A stretch of 64,000 bases of DNA from Sepiola atlantica (GCA_963556195.1 OY744517.1:82795714-82859713), one strand, 5' to 3'; numbered from the stretch's first letter, positions 1 through 10,908 are shown. Numbers and translations are program-made. Notes: generated by a model from the sequence alone, not told the origin.

Positions 1-228
1 AGATTTGTGCAGATATTAAAACATAGTTTTCGATCAATGGGGAGAGGTGAAACAATAAATAAAAAAGCTAGCCTATTTCTTTGTGTGCCGAACGTTAAAT
101 AAAATTTCCATGAACAGAGTTTCTTTCTAAGAACTTATCATCTGTGGAACACATCACCACGGGATTGCTTAGCTGTGGACTACTTCATGGTCGTCTTCAA
201 ATCCAGTGTCAACATATACTTGTCATAA
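1..228 (+). pseudogene. LINE reverse-transcriptase C-terminal fragment
   Basis: A conceptual reading with one stop ends in a segment like the extreme C-terminus of many non-LTR retrotransposon polyproteins. It has a LWNTSPRDCL stretch, followed by a FKSSVNIYL stretch and a stop near 225. Other LINE copies in this window end in the equivalent LWNSLPAPCF...FKTNVNRHL pattern. The 5' side is cut by the window edge. The bases downstream to about 410 look like 3' UTR. The resemblance is by eye; the clade is not assigned. Confidence 0.55.
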
Positions 229-3100
229 ACTGTTCTGATAAGTAATCAAATTTTTTTCCATTCAATTCATTATTTTCAATCCTCTAATAATATTCTTTAT
301 CATTCAACCGACAGTCTATCCATCTCATTAACACTTATCCCTGTGGAGCTTTTAGCCTTGATAAGTGGTGACTCATTAGTAATAAAAAAGCTGATTTTTT
401 TCTTTCTAATATACATAAATAAATCTGACCATGCAATAACTGGTGAAACCCTAAGGATTATGTTCTTGAACCTTGTAAATGTTTTTGAAACCAGATATTT
501 GGCATCAAGTTTCTAACAGACTTTTTCCTGGTGTTATAAAAACCATTAGATCGTGACATGGCAGTTCCTGACATGGCAGCATAAAAGACACAAAAGTTTT
601 GCAGATCTTCAACACAACGTGGGACAGAGTGATTAATTGAACGGTTAGTTGGAACGCATGTGATCTTTGTGGTCTCAGATTATATTCAGTATCAGGTTAC
701 CCGGAATACAACAGTGACTTCCCGAGCCACAATAGTATAAGCATAGTGCTTCAAACCAAGATTTATCTCAGGGATATCTCCACAGCATCATAATACCACA
801 TTTGACGCATTAAAGGCACAGAATCGTCATGAACAACCTCCAACATTAAAATAAGAACACTAAAGAGAAGAATTTGAAAGCAAAAAATCGAAGAAGGTAG
901 ATAACTCTAGTTCAAGGCACGTAACTTCACCTACCTGAACACCTAATGTGTATAAATGTTAATTTTGGACCCTTTTGTCAAATTAAGGACATATATTTAT
1001 TGCATGACAAAATTTTGTTTGGGTTTGTTTTGTTTTATGGCATATCAATTCTTTTCTGGTTATTTAATGTAGAATGTTGATAAAAAATAATATGCTTCAA
1101 GTTATTAATATCTTCAAATATTTATTAATAAGACCATGATAGGTGCTCCGGGTCAGAATGGACCTGGGAGTAATTGAAACTAAGAGCAACCTCATACTTC
1201 CCAAAGCTCCCAAATTACAACCTCACAACCATTTGAATTTGAACTCTACTAAAATTATTTTATTCATTTATGCAATTTAATTATCCTCTAACATCAAAAT
1301 AAAACCATTGAAGAGAAGGATCTGAAAAAAACAGACTCAACAACACGAATTAACTCTGATTCCATGGATGTAACTTCTATTATCAAAACAAAAAACGAAA
1401 ACAAATGTAGAATCTTTTAATATATCTAACTGATTGCTTTTATGATTGGTTAATGGCGTCAATCTTCTTTCCTTCTTTCTTTCTAATATATAAAGAGAAG
1501 TCAGTCTGTTTCTTGGAGTTTATCATTGATACTTTCTGTTCTATAATATCAATATTTTATTCTGAATAGCCAATTTTTATTTTTATTTGCTTGGATCATG
1601 TTCTTTTGCAATTAAAAATGTATTTTGCTTTAGTTTTTTCAAAAGAATATTTATCCCGGCTCAGAACATTGTTACATTGGAAACATTTTTACCTAATCAC
1701 CTTCCCAGCATTGGATGCTTAGATGTTAACAAAAAGAACAATTCTAAATTTCTCTATCTGTGCCAGCTTTCAGATACCAATTATATTTGTTTTGAATAAA
1801 TATTAACCTATTTATTTCTTGAAATTATTCATATATCATAATTTTTCTTCACTACTATTTAGTATATAGCTTTTCTGAACTGCTATAAGTGGCTGATTAT
1901 TAACCTCTGACAATATGATGTCAGCAGTTGCTTATGGTAGGCTTTTCGTTATCTATATTACTCATTCGTCCCATAAATATTTCCACTGTGTTTTTCTTTT
2001 AAACAAATACAAAACAGTTTCTTACAAACGAAACACACCATATTACTTTGAATTTCCGAATCGAATGGTCAAATACAACAACGTCAATTACTTAGAGGAG
2101 GTTACTTAGCTACCTTTTGTTGTACGCAGTAGGAGTTATTGGGTGGGAGGAGATCAAACAGTATATACAGTACATACAACAAAAAATAAACACAGTGAGT
2201 ACAGACAGTGAATTAATACTACTGCTACTGATAACATCAATTATTACATTTACGATAGTTTACTAAACGTTTTTGGTAATATAAAGTTTATACATATAGT
2301 TTCGAAATTGTTGAGATTAGGATTGATAATTTGAATAATTCGGACTACTGTGGCAAAGTTACTTGCTTTGGCTGAAGGGGTATCTCTTGGGACCGGCACT
2401 AATGTGGCAACATCGTTTGCTTTGGACGGCTGGGCGATCCTTAACAGACTTTATGTGACGACGGGACGATGTGTGACAACATGTGCACGTATGTGCAATG
2501 TCTCATCTTGTTATGGCCTGTGAGCAATCATCGTCTGACGATAGTCACTGTCGTCTGCTTCTGGGACTGGCTAAACGGCTGTTTGGTCGGGACCATCGTG
2601 CTGCAAATCAAACATTATGTAATAATGGAACAAACCATTTTACTTATATAGAAATATAATTTATTATATTTCGAAAAGAAACATCTCAGAGCACGCGACA
2701 AACGCATCTTCCTTGTTCGGATTTCAAACCAGTCTCTTAATTTTCAATCTCTTTACCAGAGACAGAGAGAGAGGGAGAGGGAGAAAGAGAGAAGGAGAGA
2801 GAGACAGAGGAAGAGAGAAAGAGTGAATACAGACGTAATCAGTGTACACCTTGTCAAATGTTTAATTTTGAGTTTCATAACTGATTTTCTCGAACAACAA
2901 CTGGTCTGATCTCTGATCCCATCACATGCATCTGTCATTGAATTGGTTTGACACCGACCTTCAGTCCTCCAAATATGACTGAGGCACAGGTGCACTCAGT
3001 GATCTCAAAACGCAGAGAATTACTGTCTTTGAAATAAGTCTGGCATAAGGATTACGAATATAACGGGGAGCACTTAGCTCCCCCAAAGATTACGCATTGT
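229..3100. other. Upstream intron, no gene seen
   Basis: AT-rich intronic sequence before the first visible exon. Open frames here (1587-1799, 1915-2109, 2469-2651) are short and show no motif or splice logic. A purine-rich stretch of GAGA type lies at 2757-2825. Bases 2300-2345 carry a short piece of the dispersed repeat that is folded back at 3112-3320. Confidence 0.5.
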
Positions 3101-3111
3101 GCCACACTACT

Positions 3112-3320
3112 ATTCTCATCTTATATGTTATTCTCACAACGTTTCAGCCGATGTAACCTCCGACCCTCTCCAGGTGTCGAACTCAGGAATCCTTAAGTCG
3201 AATTGGAGAGTTACATTCGATATAGATTCCCAAGTTCAATAAGATGCACCTGAAGAAGATCAGAGGTTACATCGGCTGAAACGTTGTGAGAATAACATCC
3301 AAGATGAGAATAATAGTCCG
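3112..3320. repeat. Fold-back (inverted repeat) of a dispersed element
   Basis: The left arm (about 3112-3178) and right arm (about 3247-3320) are inverted copies. The right arm contains GGCTGAAACGTTGTGAGAAT and the left arm its complement. Related single-arm sequence with the same AAGATGAGAATAGTAGTCC core recurs near 37500-37600 and 56600-56680. The CTGAAGA...GAAAC order resembles a decayed hammerhead core of Penelope-like terminal repeats, but the stems do not pair well. Confidence 0.6.
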
Positions 3321-3532
3321 AATAATCCAAGTAATACCTAATACATACATATTTCTTTTTCACTAGAATTTTTTAATATATTTACAGAAATTATTATGCA
3401 TATCGATTAAAAGTGATTACTTTTATGATTGATTAATAACGCCAATATTTAATAAATAAATGTCTGCATCTTCATGAGTTGCCAAAATAAATAATGAAGA
3501 CCTCATCTTTTTTTCTTTTCTTTTTATTGCAG

Positions 3533-3589
3533 GCTTTTGATATCAATCAAGAAGACCACGAAGTGTTCATTAAAGAACTGAACAATAAG
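3533..3589 (+). CDS. Exon 1 of C2-domain gene (BAIAP3/Munc13-4-like)
   Basis: A 57-nt phase-0 exon between TTTTTATTGCAG and GTATTTTG. It encodes AFDINQEDHEVFIKELNNK, which resembles the short helix with an EEH/EDH motif that precedes the first C2 domain in BAIAP3 and Munc13-4 proteins. These are priming or tethering factors that act at vesicle and plasma membranes. It joins in frame to the exon at 21541. The assignment rests on the full six-exon chain, because this exon alone is too short to prove. No start codon is in the window, so the gene begins upstream. Confidence 0.75.
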
Positions 3590-3704
3590 GTATTTTGTTT
3601 AATTGGATGCAAATTATGTTTAATTATCATACTTTTCATCTGAAAAGAAAACAAATAAAAATATTTATCTAAATGTTTTTTTGTTTTTTTTACTGTAATT
3701 TGCA

Positions 3705-3785
3705 ACACGGTGGAGTATGGGTGGGTCTTATACTAATTGTCCTATCCTTAATAAGTAGCACTGGTGGCTTATCATAAAAATAAAT
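3705..3785 (+). repeat. Possible LINE 3' UTR remnant
   Basis: A short stretch with ATAAGTAGCACTGGTGGCTT followed by A-rich bases resembles the sequence at about 340-400 downstream of the LINE fragment at the window start (ATAAGTGGTGACTCATTAGT). It is probably a truncated 3' end of the same family. The similarity is weak. Confidence 0.3.
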
Positions 3786-3871
3786 TCATTTATTTTTCTT
3801 AAAAAAAAAAGATTTTCTTTTCCTTACTTGTCTATCTATAATTAATAGAATGATAAAAAATTAAAAGCAAT

Positions 3872-3873
<2 letters not shown>

Positions 3874-3949
<76 letters not shown>
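3874..3949. repeat. (AT)n microsatellite, 76 bp
   Basis: Uninterrupted AT dinucleotides. The Tyr-Ile tail of the minus-strand open frame through 3873-4136 is this repeat translated, not a protein. Confidence 0.97.
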
Positions 3950-3955
<6 letters not shown>

Positions 3956-4073
3956 ACATATGTATGAATACATTATGATTAGAGCAAATAATTTCTGTGA
4001 AAAAATGCTTAATATTACATATATTTTGTTTTAACGGAATTTTCTTCATATATAAGATGTTTTTATATACATG

Positions 4074-4500
4074 CGAGAAGAATACCCGTCCTAGTACGAG
4101 TAAAATTAATTCCCGAACAGAGTAGTTTTGCACCACTTTTATGTCTCCTTACAAAGATTAAAATCAAGATATAATGTTACTAAACTTTATGTCTAAAATC
4201 CTTATTCCAATTTTGATCAAAATCAATACATGATTTGATTCTAGAAAATATCAAAAAATTTACGGTTTAAGCATAAGGGATCTTAAGAAGAAATTTGAAT
4301 TAACTGAATCTTGCTTAATTGGTGTCTAATGACTATGGATCAAATTTAATGTAAATCTGAAATATTTTAATTTTCAAATGAGGGATTATGCCCATATTAT
4401 GCCCCCTAAAAATTCCTTTAAAATCAAGATATAATGGTACTTAAACTTGTCTAAAATACTTATTCCAATTTTTATCAAAATTCATTAAATAAATAGAGGT
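4074..4500 (+). repeat. Interspersed repeat R1, copy a
   Basis: This unclassified dispersed repeat begins near GAAGAATACCCGTCCTAGTA and runs through GTAAAATTAATTCCCGAACA and ATTAAAATCAAGATATAATG. Copies of the same order lie at 6890-7401, 39495-40810 and 50415-51215. No coding capacity is visible. This copy is 3'-truncated relative to the copy at 50415. Confidence 0.75.
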
Positions 4501-5051
4501 ATATACTGTTACGACGTGTTCAGTAGTGTCATCTTGTGATAGACAACAGTCGACGGCCTGCTTATGCATGTAAGATTTTTCTGTCATAGATGTACACTGA
4601 TTTGCATATGATACTACACCACCCTCTCAACCTGGAAGGCCTCATGCCTTTCGTTGATCTTATATTTCTTATATTTCTATATTAAGTCTATAAAGACTAA
4701 TCTAATGGCTTTTTAATCTGTAATCTCTTTGCGGGTGATTTTAGCCTTTTTGTGTTGCTGTTATGCTAGATGGTAACAAGAGAGTGAAAAATCCCTGGAA
4801 TAACGAATTGTGTGAACTTTTGTTTTACGAAGCTGAAGTATTCGATCTTTTCTGGCATGATCGTAGTTATATGAGGTTATTCAGTATCATGATCGAAACA
4901 CTTTTTTGATGTGATTCATGAAATCGGAACTTTTTTTATTTTGTCAAAGTCGAATTCAAATGTTCTAATTGCTGTGTCTGCTGTATTAATTGCTTTTATT
5001 TTATCATATATTGTGTATTTTATTTTAACCTTTCTCCTCCCCTCTCTCTCT

Positions 5052-5054
<3 letters not shown>

Positions 5055-5094
<40 letters not shown>
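5055..5094. repeat. (AT)n tract at the 3' end of a hammerhead-bearing element
   Basis: About 40 bp of AT, preceded by a CT-rich run (5040-5053). It directly abuts the 3' side of the minus-strand hammerhead at 5114-5171, so it reads as the element's tail or insertion site. Confidence 0.9.
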
Positions 5095-5100
<6 letters not shown>

Positions 5101-5113
5101 TTGTTATCGTTTA

Positions 5114-5171
5114 ATATCTATGTACGTATACGTTTCGTCCCTTTTCAATCGAGACTCATCAGCATAGATAT
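5114..5171 (-). ncRNA. Hammerhead ribozyme, type I
   Basis: On the minus strand the order is: stem I strand ATATCTATG, core CTGATGA, stem II GTCTC/GGGAC around a loop, core GAA, stem III ACG-TATA-CGT, cleavage site GTA, and the returning stem I strand CATAGATAT. The outer stem pairs perfectly over 9 bp and all conserved core bases are present. A very short stem III is typical of small hammerheads from Penelope-like and retrozyme elements, which often cut as dimers (family knowledge). It lies directly downstream of a tRNA-like segment (5186-5265). Confidence 0.8.
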
Positions 5172-5185
5172 ATGACTATTCACTA

Positions 5186-5265
5186 CCGGTCGTACGATTC
5201 GAAACCCTGGATTACAAGTATTTTTCAACTCAAATCCAACGTCGCTAACCGCACAGCTAATATTT
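5186..5265 (-). mobile_element. tRNA-like head of hammerhead-bearing SINE
   Basis: On the minus strand there is a box A-like TAGCTGTGCGGTTAGCG and, about 45 nt later, a box B-like GGTTTCGAATCGTACG. These are the two internal RNA polymerase III promoter elements. The same CGAATCGTACGACCGG junction occurs in the + strand copy at 8641-8785. A ribozyme follows within about 20 nt. It is not an intact tRNA, because the acceptor and anticodon arms do not fold. Confidence 0.65.
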
Positions 5266-5328
5266 GAATAGCCGATAAACAATGATAATTTAACACATTT
5301 AAAAGCGGCTTGTGTCCAGACATTCTAC

Positions 5329-5331
<3 letters not shown>

Positions 5332-5405
<74 letters not shown>
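5332..5405. repeat. (AT)n microsatellite, 74 bp
   Basis: Pure AT, flanked on the left by the 5' side of the tRNA-like/hammerhead element. Together with the tract at 5055-5094 it brackets that element. Confidence 0.97.
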
Positions 5406-5406
<1 letters not shown>

Positions 5407-5869
5407 GATTACATTTTTGAAACTGAAAAAAAGAATGAAATTCACACTCGACAATTCAAATATGATTGGAGAGAGAGGTGGTAACAACCCATCCAATACA
5501 TATTTAGAGAGAGGGGGAAAATTGAAGCATATTTAATCCTTAAGTCTTTAATAAAGAAATAAAAGAATAAAAAGATTGGAATAGTCCATTATAAACAAAA
5601 GAGAGTATTATCACAAATAGTAATACTATTTAACATGCAGCCAGATAGAGAGAGTATAGATAGCGAGTAAAAAAAGAATAATTTTGTATTTTGTCTTTTT
5701 ACTTTTTATATTTAACTGGCTTTGCAAACTCCCCTTTTCTTGTTTCAAACGATTTAACCTGAGCTCAACGGGTGACCTAATGGGTTAATTCTTTCCAGTA
5801 TATATATATAATGCATATTTCAGTAGCAGACTTTCTTCAATACAAAACAATTAAAGACTTTGTATAATA

Positions 5870-6180
5870 GTGGTTACTAATCAGAGAGCAACCATTATGA
5901 CTGAATCATTAATTCACTGCTGGACACTAGACTTTGCCGTTACTGGCTCGCAAGCCTACCAACCACGACTAGGACGGCACTGCACAAATCTGCTGGGTAC
6001 ACTACGTGCTGACCTCAAGCAGGCGGGACTAGGACCACTATGTACAGCGAAACAACTTCATTGCCTACGACAACTTGCGCATGACAAAACCAGATGGCCT
6101 GGGACTAGCATGGAGGACTGATTGCAGCTACGGGATGTCATTTGACTACCGTAGCCGCAGAACACAGTTTTTAATAAATA
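5870..6180 (+). pseudogene. Possible LINE C-terminal fragment
   Basis: An 83-codon open frame has higher GC than its surroundings. It contains LRADLKQAGLGPLCTAKQL followed by a RQLAHDKTRW stretch. That layout resembles the last residues of several RTE/Jockey-like polyproteins, where a helix is followed by a D-R-x-x-W motif. There is no upstream reverse transcriptase and no clear 3' tail. It could also be unrelated repeat sequence. Confidence 0.3.
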
Positions 6181-6889
6181 ATAATAAAATAACACAAAAA
6201 GTATCTACGATTCGGGAGCCGATCGAATTTATTAGTCACGTTTCTTACTTCTCGTACATTGTCACATATGAATCTGGCTATTTTACGGAGGAAGAAGAAT
6301 ATGAAATCAGAGGTGTATGTCTTTATTAAGATGTTCTGATTATTGGCCAAACATTTCGGCAGTTAACCTCGTCTTACGACATGGTTCGATGATTACATCC
6401 TACTCCTCTAAGACGTTTCGGCTGTTCTCATTTTAAAAGTGAAATCTTTATTTCTGAAGATCTATCACCTTGTGCAGTGTCGTGCATGGAGGCGGGGCGA
6501 CAGAGCGGTGGTCCCGGGAATCCAAATTGGGGAGGGGCACCCAATCATATTCAAACTATCTCCTTTTCTCATAATATTTCTCAGTACTAGGACTTATACT
6601 TGCGTCTTTGGGGCATCCAATCATATTCAAACTATCTCCCTTTCTTATAATATTTCTCAGTACTGGAACTTATACTTGTCTTTGAGACGTACAATCAAAG
6701 AGTTAGCCCCATACATCACCAGGGCATCATCAGGCCTCTGCACATCACTGATCATGTGACTTAATTTGTCCAATAAGAGTGAATAACTTAAGATTAACTT
6801 CTCAGATCAGAGATTGTCAATCAAATTAAATAACCCCAGGCTAAGTGACTTCGGCTGGATAGTGTCTAGTTACATATTATTAAAATGTA

Positions 6890-7401
6890 CACTGATGTTC
6901 AAATGTATTACATCATTTGATTCTATAAAATGTCTAAAATTTAAGGTTTAAGCATAAGGGATCTTAAGAAGAAATTTAAATTAAGGGAATCTTGCTTAAT
7001 TGGTGTCTAATGACTATGGATCAAATTTAATGTATATCTGAAATATTTTTATTTAATGAGGAGTTATGCCCATATTATGCCGCTTAAAAATCCTTTAAAA
7101 TATTTCAAAGAAACTGAAATTTGGGGAATATTTATTAATTGATATCTAATACCTATTGTTAAAATTTCACAAAAAAATCGAAAGTATCCTATGTTTCACA
7201 AAAAGCTTCTTTTTTTACCACTTTCGCATAAAACTAAATTAAACTAAATATAGCCCACATGTAGACCCGTTACGCCTAGCAGCTATGTTCCAAAATTCAT
7301 AATGATCAGTTTAGTTTAGGAGTGAATGCTGCACTACACATATTTAAGCATATACACATACCTAACTTTATTATATAAAGTTAAGTATGTGTATATGCTT
7401 A
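6890..7401 (+). repeat. Interspersed repeat R1, copy b
   Basis: The same body as the R1 copies at 4074 and 50415: AAGCATAAGGGATCTTAAGA, then TCTTGCTTAATTGGTGTCTA, and later TAGCCCACATGTAGACCCGT. The 5' head is missing. It ends in a hairpin at 7345-7401 made from an inverted copy of the element's ACACATACCTAACTTTA end. Confidence 0.75.
7345..7401. repeat. Hairpin, 26-bp arms
   Basis: TAAGCATATACACATACC... and its inverted copy are separated by about 5 nt, with one mismatch. This is the terminal sequence of repeat R1 folded back on itself. Confidence 0.85.
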
Positions 7402-8053
7402 TATATTTGTAGTGCATTGAATAAGTTCGTTATTCTGTGTCTATTTGATTATTCTTGTCAAAATTCTAACAAATTTGCATCAGTCTGTTTAGTTTGTTAG
7501 CATTTTGGAAAGAATGAACAACAGAATGTTTTTCACATTTAATAAAATAGGCAGCATTTATTCATTCATTCAAGCATAGCTACATATATGCATGCATACA
7601 GTTTTAGCATTAAGAATCACAGGGCTGATTCAAAATTATCATATAGAGCCCCCAACCCCCACCCGTTTTATAAACAAGCCTATATGTTAAAAATTCTTAA
7701 ATCACCAAAATGAGAAAATTATCCAATTTTAATGAAAATTTCAGCATTTATTCAATAAATTATCAATTTTATAAGGGGTACAAGTTTTCTAATTTAAAAT
7801 CAAAGCGATTTTCCAAAGTTTGATGGAATTTAAGATTGAGCCAGATTAATCTATTTTTTAAATATGTTGTTACTGTTAAAAGTGAGTTTATGCAAAAATT
7901 ACAACAGCATTTTAAGTATATTTTAAATAAAACTATGAAGAAAACTATGCTGAAAGCATTCTTTATGCTCACCCCCCTCCAGCTGGCTTGGACTCAGCCT
8001 GGTCAGGGTGTTTAGAGGTAAGTAGCACTAACTCCCCCCCCCTCTCTCTCTAA

Positions 8054-8055
<2 letters not shown>

Positions 8056-8092
<37 letters not shown>
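8056..8092. repeat. (AT)n tract left of the 184-bp palindrome
   Basis: About 37 bp of AT. A second AT run starts at the right end of the palindrome (8361-8392). Confidence 0.95.
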
Positions 8093-8095
<3 letters not shown>

Positions 8096-8181
8096 ATAAT
8101 TCAGGTAAACATCTACAGGATAGTAATCCAAAGAATTTCAACCGGGTTTATAAAAAAGTGCTCAATATCAAATAGAGCTTT

Positions 8182-8358
8182 TATATATGATTATTTTTAT
8201 TTACACAGACATGTACAAAATCTGCGACACTGGCATGTCGATGTTATCGATCAACAGCTATTATAAACTGAGATCTCAGTTTATAATAGCTGTTGATCGA
8301 TAACATCGACATGCCAGTGTCGCAGATTTTGTACATGTCTGTGTAAATAAAAATAATC

Positions 8359-8365
<7 letters not shown>
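8182..8365. repeat. Perfect 184-bp palindrome without spacer
   Basis: Two 92-nt arms meet at 8273/8274 (GAGA|TCTC). Reading the left arm backwards and complemented gives the right arm at every base. The arms contain CATGCCAGTGTCGCAGATTT. It is flanked by AT tracts on both sides. It could be a head-to-head retroelement end or, less likely, an assembly fold-over. Confidence 0.93.
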
Positions 8366-8391
<26 letters not shown>

Positions 8392-8404
8392 CCGGCTTGA
8401 ATGG

Positions 8405-8456
8405 TTATCTCTACACCGATGATTCTGCAAGGAGAAACGTATACGTATGTAGATAA
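8405..8456 (+). ncRNA. Hammerhead ribozyme remnant
   Basis: A partial copy of the same element as 8641-8785, truncated just upstream of the ribozyme. The order is TTATCTCTACA, core CCGATGA (one change from CUGAUGA), a weak stem II, GAA, stem III ACGT/ACGT, site GTA, and TGTAGATAA closing stem I with a 2-nt bulge. The core C at position 4 probably abolishes cleavage. Confidence 0.6.
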
Positions 8457-8640
8457 TAGTTAAATATTTATTATTAAATAATTATTTGTAGCCCCCGTTT
8501 GGCTGGGTCCTTTAATGTGAGATAAGACAGCCGTCAACCATGGCTATAATGCAACGTTCCTTTATGTAGAAGACTTTCTAACTGCTGCTTATAAAAATGT
8601 CCGCTGACTGACATAAATTAGTTTCTTTCGTATGACTATT

Positions 8641-8723
8641 CATGCTGGCCTCATCGGTTAAAGTGTCAGATTTGGAGTTATAAACAAACAACTCTTGTTC
8701 TGGGGTTCGAATCGTACGACCGG
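8641..8723 (+). mobile_element. tRNA-like head of hammerhead-bearing SINE
   Basis: Box A-like TGGCCTCATCGGTTAAAGTG (8645-8664) and box B-like GGGTTCGAATC (near 8703-8713) are spaced as in tRNA genes. The segment ends with CGTACGACCGG and runs 10 nt later into the hammerhead at 8733-8785. It shares the box B/junction region with the minus-strand copy at 5186. Its AT tail starts at 8792. Confidence 0.68.
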
Positions 8724-8732
8724 CTTGAATGG

Positions 8733-8784
8733 TTATCTCTACACTGATGATTCCACAAAGATGAAACATATACTTATGTAGATA

Positions 8785-8785
<1 letters not shown>
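8733..8785 (+). ncRNA. Hammerhead ribozyme, partly decayed
   Basis: The core CTGATGA (8744-8750) and GAA (763-765 within the 8700s) are intact. Stem I (TTATCTCTACA with TGTAGATAA) pairs with a CT bulge. Stem III reads ACATATACTT where the sister copies have ACGTATACGT, which suggests CpG decay has weakened it. It follows the tRNA-like head directly and is followed by (AT)n. Confidence 0.65.

Positions 8786-8791
<6 letters not shown>

Positions 8792-8854
<63 letters not shown>
8792..8854. repeat. (AT)n tail of hammerhead-bearing SINE
   Basis: About 63 bp of AT starting seven bases after the ribozyme. The sequence after it (8860-8960) resembles 36030-36150, including ACGATCGTTTCT. Confidence 0.9.
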
Positions 8855-8859
<5 letters not shown>

Positions 8860-8984
8860 ATTCGAGGTAAATAAATTTATGACATATTCATTTACATACG
8901 TTCCAAGAATTCAACATAAACAACAGTTTCATGTACGATCGTTTCTGAGACGATATGGATTTTTTATTTTATTTATATCAGATC

Positions 8985-9313
8985 AGCACAGGGAATCGAC
9001 GTAAATTCATTAGACCAACTCGACAATCAACTAAATCCCATCCATTTACTGTAGAGGTCCCCAGACGCCAGAGAGCTTTCTACTCAAATAGCTTATTTCC
9101 TTGTGCTGCTGGCCTCTGGAACTCCCTCCCTGCCCCCTGTTTCCCCGACAGTACTGACATGCAGAAATTTAAAATTAATGTAAACAGACATCTCGCTGCA
9201 CAGATCCCAATTTAGGTTGACCTCCCCAACCTTCTCCCCTTTTCTTTCTTCTCAGTAGCCCCTTACGTCTACAGTGGCGGCCTGCCTTGTTTGGGGTGAA
9301 CTACGTTAAAAAA
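8985..9313 (+). pseudogene. LINE-A 3' end (5'-truncated)
   Basis: The last 70 or so codons of a LINE polyprotein: RKFIRPTRQSTKSHPFTVEV, then LWNSLPAPCFPDSTD, then the terminal NVNRHLAAQIPI. A 3' UTR follows with GTAGCCCCTTACGTCTACAG and an A-run at 9307-9318. The 5' end is truncated, as is usual for LINE insertions. Near-identical copies are at 18107-18750, 53890-54306 and (minus) 21750-22292. Confidence 0.88.
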
Positions 9314-9859
9314 AAAAAAGTCCGAAGTTAAAACATGGCACCATGACTAGAGTGCAGACATTAATCGGTTATACAGCAATTCGATAGGTCGAGAGGGAAT
9401 ATGATTAAAATTCAGTTCACACCGGTTACAAAGCAATTACATCAAACATACAAATGGGCACAGTAAGGTAAATAAAGACTGTTTATATTACAGGCATATA
9501 AAAAAGCATACAATAGAGAAAAGAGAATTTTTAAAAACAATTACAGGGTTTTTTCTAGAGAAAATTTAAAAAATATGAAAACCAATAGTTAAAAATTAAT
9601 TAATAAATAGATTCACCATTAAATAAATTGAAGAGATTTTCAACTTTTAGAACTATTTCAAGAAACATTATCCCACGACATATCTTAATAAAACGTTGAA
9701 AAATAATGAATATAATTTGCAGTTTAAAACTTACAGTAAGTAAAAGTAATTTTTAAGAAAATGATAAAAAAAATAATAAAAATAATATTAATAATAATAT
9801 TAATAAATAACTAATAGATAAAAAATATAAATTAAATAATAAACTTGAGTAAAAGTAAA

Positions 9860-9935
9860 AGTGATAATAATAATAATAATAAATAATAATAATGGTAATA
9901 ATAATATTAATGATAATAATAATACATCATAATAA
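9860..9935. repeat. (AAT)n-rich microsatellite
   Basis: Imperfect AAT/TAATAA trinucleotides in a very A-rich stretch (about 9700-10100). No gene is seen here. Confidence 0.8.
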
Positions 9936-10373
9936 TGAAAATTAAAAAATTAGAAAATGGTAAATAAAAAACTAGTATTAAATGAAGTAGAATGAAGGAA
10001 AAAATAAACAAATAAAATAGAGAAATAATGGTAAGAGATTCAAAATTATAAATTTTAAAAGTTAAATAAAGATAAATAAAAATAATTTAACTTTACATAT
10101 TGATTTTTTAAGAAAAAAAACTTTTTAGAAAATGCTATTTCTTTGAAATAAGTATCCATAGCATCTTTCCACAAACCGGTTAGAACCAAGTGTGTGAGTT
10201 AATTAAAAATATCATATCAAAAAAACTATACAAAAAATTATACCAAAGATCAAAAAATAATAGGAAGTATAGGCAAACCATTAATAAATTAAAAAAAAAT
10301 GTTTTTGAAGTTATGAAAATAATTATTTTATACTAGATCCTATCATGATAGAAATATGCTCGATATTGAGAAT

Positions 10374-10680
10374 AGACCGTTATTATAGGAAATATTGAAA
10401 TAATAAAACAAAAGTAAAGTTACATACTTTACAAGTTTATTATAATCATCAAATGTTTAAACAAAGAATAAAATATGAGAAGGTTCCTTAACCCATGGAT
10501 TTTCAAAGAAATAACTCTTATCCTAAGAAGGAAATTTTTTTATTTGTAATTTATTGTTTTTTTTTCGTCTAAGGTTTGAAAATCCATGGACTGTCTCATA
10601 TTTTATTCCTTGTTTAAACATTTAATGATTATAATAAACTTCTAAAGTATGTAACTTTACTTTTGTTTTTTTTATTTCAT
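10374..10680. repeat. Fold-back with arms of roughly 100-130 bp
   Basis: The left arm (about 10374-10507) and right arm (about 10572-10680) are inverted copies with several mismatches. They share TCCATGGATTTTCAAA / its complement, and AAAGTTACATACTTTA with a variant of it. A (AT)n tract begins at 10689, directly against the right arm. Confidence 0.8.
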
Positions 10681-10685
10681 TCTTT

Positions 10686-10688
<3 letters not shown>

Positions 10689-10774
<86 letters not shown>

Positions 10775-10793
10775 CTATATATATATATATATA
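10689..10793. repeat. (AT)n with ATAC/ATCT interruptions
   Basis: About 105 bp of AT with three single-base interruptions at its 3' half. It abuts the fold-back at 10374-10680. Confidence 0.95.
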
Positions 10794-10908
10794 GCATATG
10801 AAGTTATCTTGTCCGATTTTCAAAGTCAGACCCAAATAGCATTTAACCTGACAAATCAAACTTTGCTTCTGACTAGCCAATTTTTATTTGTTATTGATGT
10901 ACTGTATT

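Noticed and set aside
3247..3320. CTGAAGA...GAAACGTT as an active hammerhead ribozyme
   Set aside because: Stem II and the outer stems pair poorly; retained only as a possible decayed terminal repeat.
8641..8723. A real tRNA gene
   Set aside because: A and B boxes are present but acceptor and anticodon stems do not pair; a ribozyme follows directly.
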